Positions 1 through 7,828 of a DNA stretch of 64,000 bases are shown in pieces (position 1 is the stretch's first letter; each line of letters begins with the position of its first letter). Location: positions 2,232,001-2,296,000 of the forward strand of contig NZ_JBGKAD010000001.1 in assembly GCF_041361345.1 (NCBI RefSeq), read 5' to 3'. Position numbers and translations under genes: made by a program. This DNA comes from Halobaculum sp. MBLA0147 (GTDB lineage Archaea > Halobacteriota > Halobacteria > Halobacteriales > Haloferacaceae). Under the pieces are notes generated by a model that saw nothing but the letters and a program-made list of their open reading frames with translations, was not told the DNA's origin and ran no database searches.

Positions 1-276
1 GCCCGTCCCGCACCCGACCTCCAACAGCGGGACGCCGTCGACCTCGGTCGCGGGGTCGTCGGTCTCGGCCAGACACGCGTCGCCCGTCCCCGCCACGGCC
101 CCGTCCGCGGCCGCCACATCCACGGCCGCTCCGTCCGCGACTGCTCCGTCCGCGACCGCGCAGACGCCGTGTCGCTCGGCGGCCGCCAACAGGAACGACA
201 CGTCGCGGTCGTAGTCCCACTCCGACTGGATCGTGTCGTACAGCGCCGGGAACTCCGAGTACAGGCGGTCGGTCAC
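1..276 (-). CDS. SAM-dependent methyltransferase, N-terminal part (runs off the window)
   Basis: The gene reads leftward from a GTG at 276 and leaves the window after 92 codons. The last visible residues are LLEVGCGTG (84-92), the class I methyltransferase motif I that binds S-adenosylmethionine. The N-terminus (TDRLYSEFPALYDTIQSEWDYDRDV) resembles the YxxxxxxYD opening of small-molecule methyltransferases. Residues about 42-65 are a low-complexity Ala/Asp/Gly run built from repeats of ADGA, probably a non-conserved insertion before the Rossmann fold. The substrate cannot be inferred because the C-terminal part is missing. The fold call is secure; the specific function is unknown. Confidence 0.8.
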   Translation of the reverse strand, partial: MTDRLYSEFPALYDTIQSEWDYDRDVSFLLAAAERHGVCAVADGAVADGAAVDVAAADGAVAGTGDACLAETDDPATEVDGVPLLEVGCGTG

Positions 277-421
277 ACTCCCCGGTCGCGAGGCGAGCGA
301 CGAGAGTCCCGCGGGCGTTCTCGCCGTGTGACACACCCCAGGACCCGGTGTGGGCCGTCGTGACGGGCACGAGAGGGGGCGATACGGAGGGCTTATGCCG
401 GAGGCACCGAACGTCTTGCGT

Positions 422-1003
422 ATGAGCGACCCCGAAGAGACGTTCTACACCGAAGAACGGTGGCAGAACTGGCTCGACCGTGTGGACGACCAGGACCTCG
501 ACCCCGAGGAGGAAGACTCCGCACGGCTCCTGCTCAACCTCCAGAACGACACGGCCATCGCCGTCGCGAAGATCCTCGCGGCGTTCGACGACGGCCGCCT
601 CGACGAGGACGCGGCCGTCGAGGAGATCGCGGGTGTCCGCGACGTGGTGTTGGCGGAGGTGGAGATGGACGACGAGGAGACGACGATGCTGATCGACGGG
701 GTCCAGACGAGTCTGGTGCCGGTGTTCTACGCCGCCGAGGAGTACGTCGTCGGCGGGACGCCCGAGGAGGGGACCGTCCCCGAGTACGTCGACGCCGCTG
801 CCGACGCCGAGGCCGCCGAGGATGTCGACGCCGCCCTGGGCTACCTCGTCCAGGCGGGCACGCTGATCGTCGACGGCGCGGAGCTGCCGATGGAGGTCGT
901 CGAGGACCTGGAGTACGGGCTCGTCTCCGAGTGGGTCAACGGACTCGACTCGCTGCAGACCGCGCTGGCCGACCCCGAGGTCGTCGAGGAAGACGACGAC
1001 TGA
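422..1003 (+). CDS. DUF2150 family protein
   Basis: This is a 193-residue, very acidic protein starting MSDPEETFYTEERWQNWL, which matches the haloarchaeal DUF2150 family from memory. Upstream in-frame starts exist, but the ATG at 422 has a TTATG box about 29 nt upstream (391-398), as expected for a leaderless haloarchaeal transcript, and family members begin at this Met. No membrane segment, signal peptide or catalytic motif is visible. The function of the family is not known; it is a soluble cytoplasmic protein. Confidence 0.85.
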   Translation: MSDPEETFYTEERWQNWLDRVDDQDLDPEEEDSARLLLNLQNDTAIAVAKILAAFDDGRLDEDAAVEEIAGVRDVVLAEVEMDDEETTMLIDGVQTSLVPVFYAAEEYVVGGTPEEGTVPEYVDAAADAEAAEDVDAALGYLVQAGTLIVDGAELPMEVVEDLEYGLVSEWVNGLDSLQTALADPEVVEEDDD

Positions 1004-1136
1004 GCCGCCGCGCGTCTCTCTTCTGGGGTCTCCCGCCGTCTCGTCACCGCCGGGCGCGAGTACACGCGTCGCACGCCAGAGGACGGCGTTCGGCGGTGGC
1101 AGCAAGCTTATGCCTCGCCGAGCGGAAATTGGTGGT

Positions 1137-3731
1137 ATGTCGTTTTGGGGGGACGACCGGTCGCAGTCCGTACAGGTAGGGGCGATTCTCCTGTTCGGGT
1201 TCGTGATCATCGGGATGTCGACGTACCAGGCGACGGTCGTCCCGTCACAGAACGAGGAGATCGAGTTCGGCCACGAGCAGACGGTGCGGTCGGACATGAT
1301 CCAGGTCCGCAACAGCGTCGTGAGCACCGGCACCACCGGCGAGACGGCGCCGACGGAGGTGAAACTCGGGACGCGGTTCCCGAGTCGGACGCTGTTCATC
1401 AACCCGCCACCGGCGGTCGGGGAGTTGAAGACCGGGCCACCACGGAACGTGACGGTGAACTTCACGCGGGCGACGTTCCAGAGCCCCTACCCGGGCGAGA
1501 CGGACGACTTCTGGGCCGACGAGAGTGGGGATCTCCCCGCACGGGACGGGAACTACTCGACACGCGCCATCCAGTACCGGTCGAACTACCGCGTGTACGA
1601 CGGCGGTGCGGCGAACGTCACCGTGGAGTTGGGACACGCCTACGCCGGCTACGAGAACGGCCGGACGGTGAACCTCACCAGTTCGCCGGTGTTCGTCTCC
1701 GGCGAGCGTGTCACCGTCTTCCTCGTGAAGGGAGAGTACCGGAAGACCGGTGTCGACACGGTGTCGGTGGACCCGGAGGCGATCTCGACGGTCCAGCGAC
1801 GCGAGTCCGTGGAGAACTTCTCCGTCGTCGTCCCGACGCGGCTGGAGCCGGGTGCCGTCCGGTCGCTGCTCGACCAGCAGTACGGGAGCGGCACGTCGGT
1901 CGGCACGCTCGGCAGCAGTGCGGACGTGAAGGTCGGGCCCGCTGCGGGCAGTGATCGGGTCAACGTGACGTTCACCAACCGGACGTACGCCTTCGCCGTC
2001 GCGGCCGTCGAGTTGGACGAAGACGGAGACGACGAGGCAGACGTGCCGACGAAGGCGAGTTCGCTCGATCCGGTTTCCGTCGAGGCCAGTGTTCAAAAAG
2101 GCTCGACGGCACGGGTCGTGTTGGAGGTCCGCGACCAGTTCGGGAACCAGAACACGAGTGCGTTCGTTCGAGCGAACAGCACCACCGGGTCGTGGGTCGG
2201 CGGCAGTGGGACGACGCTGAACGAGACAGTCGACGGCGACGGGCGAGTTGCGTTCGAGTTCGACACCCGTCCCGGCAACGTCTCGGCTGGAGCCGAGTAC
2301 GCGCTGAACTTCACCCTCAATCGGTCGCTGTCGCCTGGGGTCGTCGGTGACGGATCGTTCGACAACACGACCGGCGAGAACGTGACAGTGCGTGTCTCTG
2401 TGACACCGGGTGGCGGCGGCGGTGGTGTCGGAGACTCACCGTACACCCTACAGTGGCGAGGTACCGAGACTGCGGGGAACACGGTGCTCGACTACTACGC
2501 TAGCAACGACACGTTGGTAGCCAGTGGACGAGACGAAGGTGAGACGATCCAGTTGACGACACTCGTCAGTGACGACGAGGGACCGTTGAACGGGGTGAGT
2601 GTCGACTTCGCGTCGAACAGCTCGACGGCTGTGTCGTACCCAGGAAGTTCCTCGGTCGACACGAACACTGAGGGGAAGGCGAACGTCACCGTCTCGCTGG
2701 ACGAGAACGGGACGACTCGTCTGATCGCGTCGGCGACACAAGGGTCGGACGACATCAACCTGAGTGTACGGAACCTCTCTCCTACTGGCCCTAGTCCTCC
2801 CGCAGGCCCACCGTCACCGGGAGTCGTCTACGCAATCGGTGGCACGCTTCGCACCGTCGATGAAGAGGGACGGATCGCGACCTACGACACCGGTGGGAAC
2901 GCCCCGAAGGCGTTCGGCCCGATGAGTGCGGACTTGGACGGTGACGGGAAGAAGGAGATTCCGTACGTGACGAACAGCGGCAACGAGATCAAGATCGTCG
3001 ACCTCGACAACGAAACCCAGTCGGTGGTCACTGGAGACATCAAGAACACGGGATTGGGTGTCGGCGATCTTGACGGGGATGGTAACCCATCCCTCTTCTT
3101 CATCGATAGTGGAACAGATGAAATAAAAAAGGTCGAGTCGCCGGTAGGGTCAGGCACACCCACGCGGTTGGATTCATCCCCAGGTGGGAGTACAAACTAT
3201 ATAACCGGTGGCAGTGTCGCCGGAATAGCTGATTTCAGTGGCACTGCACACCTGATTTACTATCAGTCTAACCGTGTCAAGTCAGCGGAGGGACAACCCG
3301 GAGGGGGGCAGCGAGATGTGAAATCGGTGGAAACACTCGTCGGCGATTCGGGAATCTCTGTCGAGCAGGAGTCCGTCGGTTCCCCAGGCGACTTTGACGA
3401 CGACGGTGACGACGAAGTTCCGTTCCAGGTCCAGAGCTCTCCGTACCTCCGGTACGCCGAGAGTGATTCTTCGTTCACGTCGTTCACTGGAACGGACGAC
3501 GAACCGAAGTCTGGTTCTATCGGCACGTTCGATATTGAAGGAGACGGGTCTATCGACGCCGTGTACATCAATAGCAGCGAACAACTGACCTACGTGAACA
3601 CGAACATCTCACCCACGACGGTCCCTTCGGAGGATGGCATCATCGAACCGGTCGACACGGACACTGGTGTGGCCGACCGAGAGCCCGTTCCACTCGAACC
3701 GGCGACGTACACACGCCTCCGAACTGAGTAA
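1137..3731 (+). CDS. Membrane-anchored surface glycoprotein with Ig-like and FG-GAP/VCBS-like repeats
   Basis: The protein has 864 residues. The ATG at 1137 is preferred over an in-frame upstream ATG because a CTTATG box lies about 27 nt upstream of it. Residues 1-35 (QSVQVGAILLFGFVIIGMSTY) form a pilin-like N-terminal hydrophobic helix that probably anchors the protein or acts as a class III-type signal. Residues to about 310 form a beta-rich ectodomain with many N-x-S/T sequons, suggesting N-glycosylation. Two Ig-like segments follow (about 310-440 and 460-550), separated by a Gly-rich linker. The last 270 residues carry repeats with Asp-rich calcium-loop motifs (DLDGDGKKE, DLDGDGNPS, DFDDDGDDE, DIEGDGSID), as in FG-GAP/VCBS beta-propeller blades. 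A role in adhesion or cell-surface binding is inferred. The 3' part (about 3080-3600) is visibly richer in A/T. Confidence 0.75.
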   Translation: MSFWGDDRSQSVQVGAILLFGFVIIGMSTYQATVVPSQNEEIEFGHEQTVRSDMIQVRNSVVSTGTTGETAPTEVKLGTRFPSRTLFINPPPAVGELKTGPPRNVTVNFTRATFQSPYPGETDDFWADESGDLPARDGNYSTRAIQYRSNYRVYDGGAANVTVELGHAYAGYENGRTVNLTSSPVFVSGERVTVFLVKGEYRKTGVDTVSVDPEAISTVQRRESVENFSVVVPTRLEPGAVRSLLDQQYGSGTSVGTLGSSADVKVGPAAGSDRVNVTFTNRTYAFAVAAVELDEDGDDEADVPTKASSLDPVSVEASVQKGSTARVVLEVRDQFGNQNTSAFVRANSTTGSWVGGSGTTLNETVDGDGRVAFEFDTRPGNVSAGAEYALNFTLNRSLSPGVVGDGSFDNTTGENVTVRVSVTPGGGGGGVGDSPYTLQWRGTETAGNTVLDYYASNDTLVASGRDEGETIQLTTLVSDDEGPLNGVSVDFASNSSTAVSYPGSSSVDTNTEGKANVTVSLDENGTTRLIASATQGSDDINLSVRNLSPTGPSPPAGPPSPGVVYAIGGTLRTVDEEGRIATYDTGGNAPKAFGPMSADLDGDGKKEIPYVTNSGNEIKIVDLDNETQSVVTGDIKNTGLGVGDLDGDGNPSLFFIDSGTDEIKKVESPVGSGTPTRLDSSPGGSTNYITGGSVAGIADFSGTAHLIYYQSNRVKSAEGQPGGGQRDVKSVETLVGDSGISVEQESVGSPGDFDDDGDDEVPFQVQSSPYLRYAESDSSFTSFTGTDDEPKSGSIGTFDIEGDGSIDAVYINSSEQLTYVNTNISPTTVPSEDGIIEPVDTDTGVADREPVPLEPATYTRLRTE

Positions 3732-3792
3732 CGACATCTGTCGAAAACGAACATCGACAGACCAATAAGCCAGTTTCACCAACGGGACGGGT

Positions 3793-5127
3793 ATGACAAC
3801 CGTCGGGATCGACGCCGTCGAGATCTGGACCGGCAAACTCAAACTGGACCTGCCGGAGACGTTCGCGCCAGCACAGGGTGACGATCCGGAGAAGTACACG
3901 AAGGGGCTGGGGTTGGAGGCCTCCTCGTTCCCGGACACCTACGAGGACATCGTCACCATGGGCGCGAACGCGGCCAAGCGACTGATGGACCGGAAGGGGC
4001 TCGCGCCCGACGACGTGGGCCGGATCGACGTGGCGACGGAGTCGGCGTTCGACAACTCGAAGCCGGTGTCGACGTACGTCGCCGGCTGTCTCGAACAGGT
4101 GTACGACGGCGACTTCCACCACGCGAACAAAGGCGAGCGGAAGTTCGCGTGTATCTCCGGGACGCAGGCGTTGGACGACGCCTACAACTGGATCGCGGCC
4201 GGACGGAACCGCGACCGCGCGGCGCTGGTGATCGCGACGGACACGGCCTTGTACGCTCGCGACTCCTCCGGCGAGGCGACGCAGGGCGCCGGCGCGGTGG
4301 CGATGCTGATCGACGAGGACCCGAACCTCGTCGCGCTCTCGCACGAGCAGGGGTACGGCAGCGCCGACGAGACGGACTTCCTGAAACCCCAACAGCAGTT
4401 CCCGAGCGTCGACGGGAAGCGGTCGATGCAGGTGTACCTCGCGCGGATGCGCGAGGCGCTGGAGGACTACGAGTCGCAGGTGCCGACGCACCCGGACGAC
4501 TTCGCGTACGTCCCCTTCCACACGCCGTTCCCGGGGATGGTGCGGAAGGCCGGGCTGCTGGGCTACCGGCACATCCTCCGGAACACGGACCTGGAGGACG
4601 CCGTCGCCGACGAGATCGGCCGCCAGCCGCGCCAGGAGTCGTTCGAGGATCGAGAGGCCTACGAGGAGGCGATCCAGGCGTACATGGACGACCTGAAGGG
4701 GACGGACCGCTACCGCGAGTGGTACGACGCGACGATCGAGCCGACGCTGTCCATCTCGCGGCAGGTCGGCAACTGGTACACCGGCTCCGTCCACCTCGCG
4801 CGCGCCTCGGCGCTGAAGACGGCCGCCGAGACGGGCCGCGGGCTGACGGGCGAGACGCTGTTGGTCGCCTCCTACGGCTCCGGCGCACAGGCGGAGATCC
4901 ACGCGGAGACGATCCAGGAGGGCTGGAAGGCAGAGATCGAGGCGCTTAGTATCGACGAACAGCTCCGGCGACGGTACGACCTCTCGTTCGAGGAGTACGA
5001 GGAGGTCCACGACGCACACAACCACGACCTCGACAGAGAGGTCGAGGAGTTCACCCAGCCCAGCGGGGAGTTCGTCCACGCCGGGTGGGGCCGGATGAAC
5101 GAGCGCAAGTACGAGTACGTGGAGTGA
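3793..5127 (+). CDS. hmgB: Hydroxymethylglutaryl-CoA synthase
   Basis: HMG-CoA synthase condenses acetyl-CoA with acetoacetyl-CoA in the mevalonate pathway that feeds archaeal isoprenoid lipid synthesis. The 444-residue length is normal for the archaeal enzyme. The catalytic triad is recognisable: Glu83 in ATESAFDNSK, Cys120 in KFACISGTQA and His243 in PFHTPFPGM. The C-terminal half keeps the YGSGAQAE segment. An AATAAG box lies about 27-30 nt upstream of the ATG at 3793, consistent with its own leaderless promoter. The next gene, a thioredoxin, follows after about 100 nt on the same strand and need not be co-transcribed. The assignment is secure. Confidence 0.95.
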   Translation: MTTVGIDAVEIWTGKLKLDLPETFAPAQGDDPEKYTKGLGLEASSFPDTYEDIVTMGANAAKRLMDRKGLAPDDVGRIDVATESAFDNSKPVSTYVAGCLEQVYDGDFHHANKGERKFACISGTQALDDAYNWIAAGRNRDRAALVIATDTALYARDSSGEATQGAGAVAMLIDEDPNLVALSHEQGYGSADETDFLKPQQQFPSVDGKRSMQVYLARMREALEDYESQVPTHPDDFAYVPFHTPFPGMVRKAGLLGYRHILRNTDLEDAVADEIGRQPRQESFEDREAYEEAIQAYMDDLKGTDRYREWYDATIEPTLSISRQVGNWYTGSVHLARASALKTAAETGRGLTGETLLVASYGSGAQAEIHAETIQEGWKAEIEALSIDEQLRRRYDLSFEEYEEVHDAHNHDLDREVEEFTQPSGEFVHAGWGRMNERKYEYVE

Positions 5128-5226
5128 CGACCCACACTCGATCGCGAGGCTGACAGGATTCACGCCCGGTCGCGACCGGGACACGACCGCGACGGAGACA
5201 GGTACGTTCGACACGTTCTACGACTC

Positions 5227-5568
5227 GTGACGGAGCCCACCACACGACCGCGGCGGATCGACGGGGCGCGGCTCGCCGACGAGATCGCGAGCCACGACAC
5301 GTTGCTCGTCCAGTTCTACACGGAGGGGTGTACGCTCTGTGCGTCGATGGAGCCGGTGCTCGACAACGTCGTCCGCGAGACAGGCGTCGACGCCGTGCTC
5401 GTCAACCCACGCGACGCCGCCGGACTGGTCGAGCGCCACCGGATCACGAGTGTCCCGACGCTCGCGCTGTTCCGGGACGGCGAGGAACTCGCCCGCCTCG
5501 CAGACGGGTTCGTCGCCGGCGACCGCCTGACGAGCTTCCTCGCGGACAACGGCTTCGACGGCGCCTGA
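5227..5568 (+). CDS. Thioredoxin family protein
   Basis: This is a 113-residue single-domain thioredoxin fold. The redox motif is CTLC (in YTEGCTLCASM, about residues 36-39) rather than the classical CGPC, and the cis-proline loop is TSVPTLALF. It has no signal peptide, so it should act in the cytoplasm as a disulfide reductase or thiol carrier. It starts with GTG at 5227. The non-canonical CxxC dipeptide means its redox potential and partners may differ from housekeeping thioredoxin. The stop codon lies at the start of a 27-bp tandem repeat that fills the space to the convergent M24 peptidase gene. Confidence 0.85.
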   Translation: MTEPTTRPRRIDGARLADEIASHDTLLVQFYTEGCTLCASMEPVLDNVVRETGVDAVLVNPRDAAGLVERHRITSVPTLALFRDGEELARLADGFVAGDRLTSFLADNGFDGA

Positions 5569-5635
5569 GCCGTCGCGCCCGGTGGTGACTCCCGAGCCGT
5601 CGCGCCCGGTGGTGACTCCCGAGCCGTCGCGGCGA
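5567..5635. repeat. 27-bp tandem repeat, about 2.5 copies, between convergent genes
   Basis: The unit beginning GAGCCGTCGCGCCCGGTGGT starts at 5567, 5594 and 5621 (third copy partial), an exact 27-bp period. The first copy overlaps the TGA of the thioredoxin gene. The repeat occupies most of the gap to the stop codon of the M24 peptidase gene. Confidence 0.9.
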
Positions 5636-5652
5636 CCCGCGTCCCCGCCCGA

Positions 5653-6894
5653 TCACCACGCCGCGGAGCGGTCCCGCGGCGTGCTCCCGAGCGGGTACGG
5701 CTGGAGCAGTTCGTAGCCGTCCTCGCGGATGACCACCAAGTCCTCGATCCGCACTCCGCCGTGCTCGGGGTCGTACACGCCGGGTTCGACTGTCACCACG
5801 TCGCCGGCCGCGAGTGACTCCGAACCGGACAGCGACGGCGCCTCGTGGAGCGACAGCCCGACCCCGTGACCCGTCGAGTGGGTGAAGCCGACCTCCTCGG
5901 AGTCGATCCGGAAGCCGTGTGCCGCCAGTTCGGCGGCCGCCTCCTCGTGGACCGTGCTCGCCTGGACACCCGCGCCGGCGGCGAGTTCGTCGAGTGCCGC
6001 CTCGCGGGCCGCCTCGCAGGCGACGTACGCGCGCCGCTCCCAGCCACCCGGTGCGGCGACGACGAACGTCCGCGTCACGTCCGCGTAGTAGCCCGCCGGC
6101 CCGCGCGGCGAGAGGTCCAACAACACCGTCTCGCCGGCGAAGATCGCGTCGTCCCCGACGTAGTGGAGGTCCGCGGCCGTCGCCCCCGCACCGATCACGG
6201 AGTTGCCCGACGGGTCGACGCCCGCGGCGGCGAGCGTCGCGTTCACTTGCCGGCGGAGGCGTTCGGTCGTCAACGGACGCCCGTCCCAGTGGAGCCGGTC
6301 GTCGTCGGCGACGCTCGCCCGGGCGAGCACCGTCTCCGCGCGAGCCAGCCCGCGAACGGCGGCCCGCTGGACGACGCGGTGGCGTTCGATCTCGGCGTCG
6401 GTCTTCGTCCGCCGAGCCCGACTCGTGGCGTCGCTGGCGGTCACCTCGTAGCCCGCCGCCTCCAGTCGTGCGACCGCGTCGTGGCGGATCTGTGCGGGCA
6501 CGAGCACGGGGCCCGAGACGCCGGCGTCGGCCAACACCGCCGCGGCGCGCTCGCCGGCGGGGTCGCCGACGGCGTCGGTCCGCACCGCGTCGCCGGGGAA
6601 CTCCCGCCGCGCCTGCTCGGCGAACAGTGCCGGCGCACACAACACCGTGTGGCCGCTCGCGCTCGACCGTGTGGACCCGGACGACGGCTCGCTCTCGGCG
6701 GTCGTGTCGGCGTCGTCGGGCAGGAAGACGAACGCGTACGGGCGATCCGGCCCGCGGAACCGCGTCAGGTACCGCATGTCGTCGTCCGTCCGGTCGGCGA
6801 CGTGGACGAACGCCCCTGCGTCGCGGTCGGCGACGGCCGCCGCGAGCTCCTCGTACGTGGTCGTCGGTCGCCGACCGCGCGTGTCCTCTGTCAC
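5653..6894 (-). CDS. M24 family metallopeptidase (Xaa-Pro aminopeptidase-like)
   Basis: The 413-residue protein has the two-domain architecture of prolidase/aminopeptidase P: an N-terminal creatinase-like domain (to about 165) and a C-terminal pita-bread domain. Metal-binding motifs are visible: the [20 protein letters not shown] segment with two Asp, [14 protein letters not shown] with the His, and VEPGVY and GVRIEDLVV with the Glu residues. The GTG at 6894 is chosen over an ATG nine codons upstream because a CTTTTTG element lies about 27 nt before it. The enzyme probably removes N-terminal residues before proline in the cytoplasm; exact substrate preference cannot be read. It lies downstream of the toxin-antitoxin pair on the same strand, with a 95-nt gap. 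Confidence 0.88.
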   Translation of the reverse strand: MTEDTRGRRPTTTYEELAAAVADRDAGAFVHVADRTDDDMRYLTRFRGPDRPYAFVFLPDDADTTAESEPSSGSTRSSASGHTVLCAPALFAEQARREFPGDAVRTDAVGDPAGERAAAVLADAGVSGPVLVPAQIRHDAVARLEAAGYEVTASDATSRARRTKTDAEIERHRVVQRAAVRGLARAETVLARASVADDDRLHWDGRPLTTERLRRQVNATLAAAGVDPSGNSVIGAGATAADLHYVGDDAIFAGETVLLDLSPRGPAGYYADVTRTFVVAAPGGWERRAYVACEAAREAALDELAAGAGVQASTVHEEAAAELAAHGFRIDSEEVGFTHSTGHGVGLSLHEAPSLSGSESLAAGDVVTVEPGVYDPEHGGVRIEDLVVIREDGYELLQPYPLGSTPRDRSAAW

Positions 6895-6989
6895 ACCTCT
6901 CTCGCAGACCGCGAGAGACAAAAAGCGGGTCGTTCGTGGGCTCGGTGGTCGCGTGGACGGGAGAGTGAGTACCGTGGCTGGGGCCTGTG

Positions 6990-7319
6990 TCAGGTCGGTT
7001 CCGTCAGCCGACGAATTTCGCCGGCGACTGCAGAGACTGTCTCGTCGTCCACCTGTGCGACACGCTTCAACACTTCACCGTGTGAGAAGACGTGGAGCGA
7101 CCACGGGCTCGCGTAGCTCGGCGAGATCTTCAGCTCCCCCTCGGTCAGCTCGGATTCGGTGAGTGTGACGGTACGGTCTCGTTCGGTCGACGTCACCACA
7201 CAGACGGTGTACCGTTCGCCGTGGAACGGACGGCGGTCGTTCGAGACGACGAGGTACGGTCTCACACCGCCGTTGAACGTGGCCGGTGCGAGCACCACAC
7301 TCCCCTGTGCGTACGCCAC
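6990..7319 (-). CDS. PemK/MazF-like toxin (putative mRNA interferase)
   Basis: The 109-residue protein begins [32 protein letters not shown], which matches the PemK/MazF beta-barrel opening (G-x-V-x-x-x-x-F ... RP-hydrophobic-VVSND). A later T/S-rich strand ([10 protein letters not shown]) fits the family. The GTG at 7319 lies two bases beyond the stop of the upstream winged-helix gene, so the two are translated as a unit. The longer reading frame upstream of this GTG overlaps the partner gene and is rejected as a start. MazF-type proteins cleave mRNA; here that is inferred from fold and operon context. The pair is a likely type II toxin-antitoxin module, with an HTH protein in the antitoxin position. 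Confidence 0.75.
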   Translation of the reverse strand: MAYAQGSVVLAPATFNGGVRPYLVVSNDRRPFHGERYTVCVVTSTERDRTVTLTESELTEGELKISPSYASPWSLHVFSHGEVLKRVAQVDDETVSAVAGEIRRLTEPT

Positions 7320-7321
7320 GA

Positions 7322-7681
7322 TCAGGCGTTCTCCCCGAGGTCCGGAGCGGACTCGACCCACCCGTCGTCCTCACCGTACGCGTCGTCCCCGTACTCCTCT
7401 GCGACTGTCGAGAGTCCGACGAGGGTCGCGACTCGAGAGGCTGCCACGTCCTCTGCGAGTGCCCAGTAACCGTCTACGTTCCGCACGAGCCCCTTCTCAC
7501 GGAGACGAGCGAGCGTCTTGTGGACACTCCCGTCTGCGACGTCCGTCATCTCGACGAGCTCACTCGGGGTGAATCCCATCTCTGGATGGTCCGCGAGCGC
7601 GGCGAGTAGTCGGTGTCCGTTTGTCTCCGGTCTGACCGGCGGTGCGTCCGTCTCGTCGTCACGGCCGAGTTCGACTGGCAT
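7322..7681 (-). CDS. Winged-helix DNA-binding protein, probable antitoxin/regulator of the MazF-like gene
   Basis: This is a 119-residue protein with a MarR/IclR-like winged helix (about 20-85: LLAALADHPEMGFTPSEL, then VADGSVHKTLARLREKGLV as recognition helix) and a C-terminal acidic tail that could cover the toxin. It is immediately upstream of, and nearly overlaps, the MazF-like gene, the usual antitoxin-first order. Just before its ATG lie three direct repeats of CTGACATACC type (7680-7709, minus strand), a candidate operator for autoregulation. The antitoxin role is inferred from context only. Confidence 0.7.
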   Translation of the reverse strand: MPVELGRDDETDAPPVRPETNGHRLLAALADHPEMGFTPSELVEMTDVADGSVHKTLARLREKGLVRNVDGYWALAEDVAASRVATLVGLSTVAEEYGDDAYGEDDGWVESAPDLGENA

Positions 7682-7709
7682 GTCAGTGTACGTCAGGGTA
7701 TGTCAGCGG
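7680..7709 (-). promoter_or_regulatory. Three 10-bp direct repeats at the start of the toxin-antitoxin operon
   Basis: Reading on the minus strand, CTGACATACC, CTGACGTACA and CTGACATG follow one another at exact 10-bp spacing and run into the ATG. Repeats phased to one helical turn next to a gene for a DNA-binding protein suggest an operator. This is inference from sequence only. Confidence 0.4.
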
Positions 7710-7828
7710 GACACCTAACTCCTCCGGCAGTTCGAGACAGCGTCCTACCGTCTGCCGCTCGAACTACTCGGCCGACGGACGGCGACACCGGAACGACCCC
7801 GTCGGACGGAGTGAAAACGAGCGCGGCC

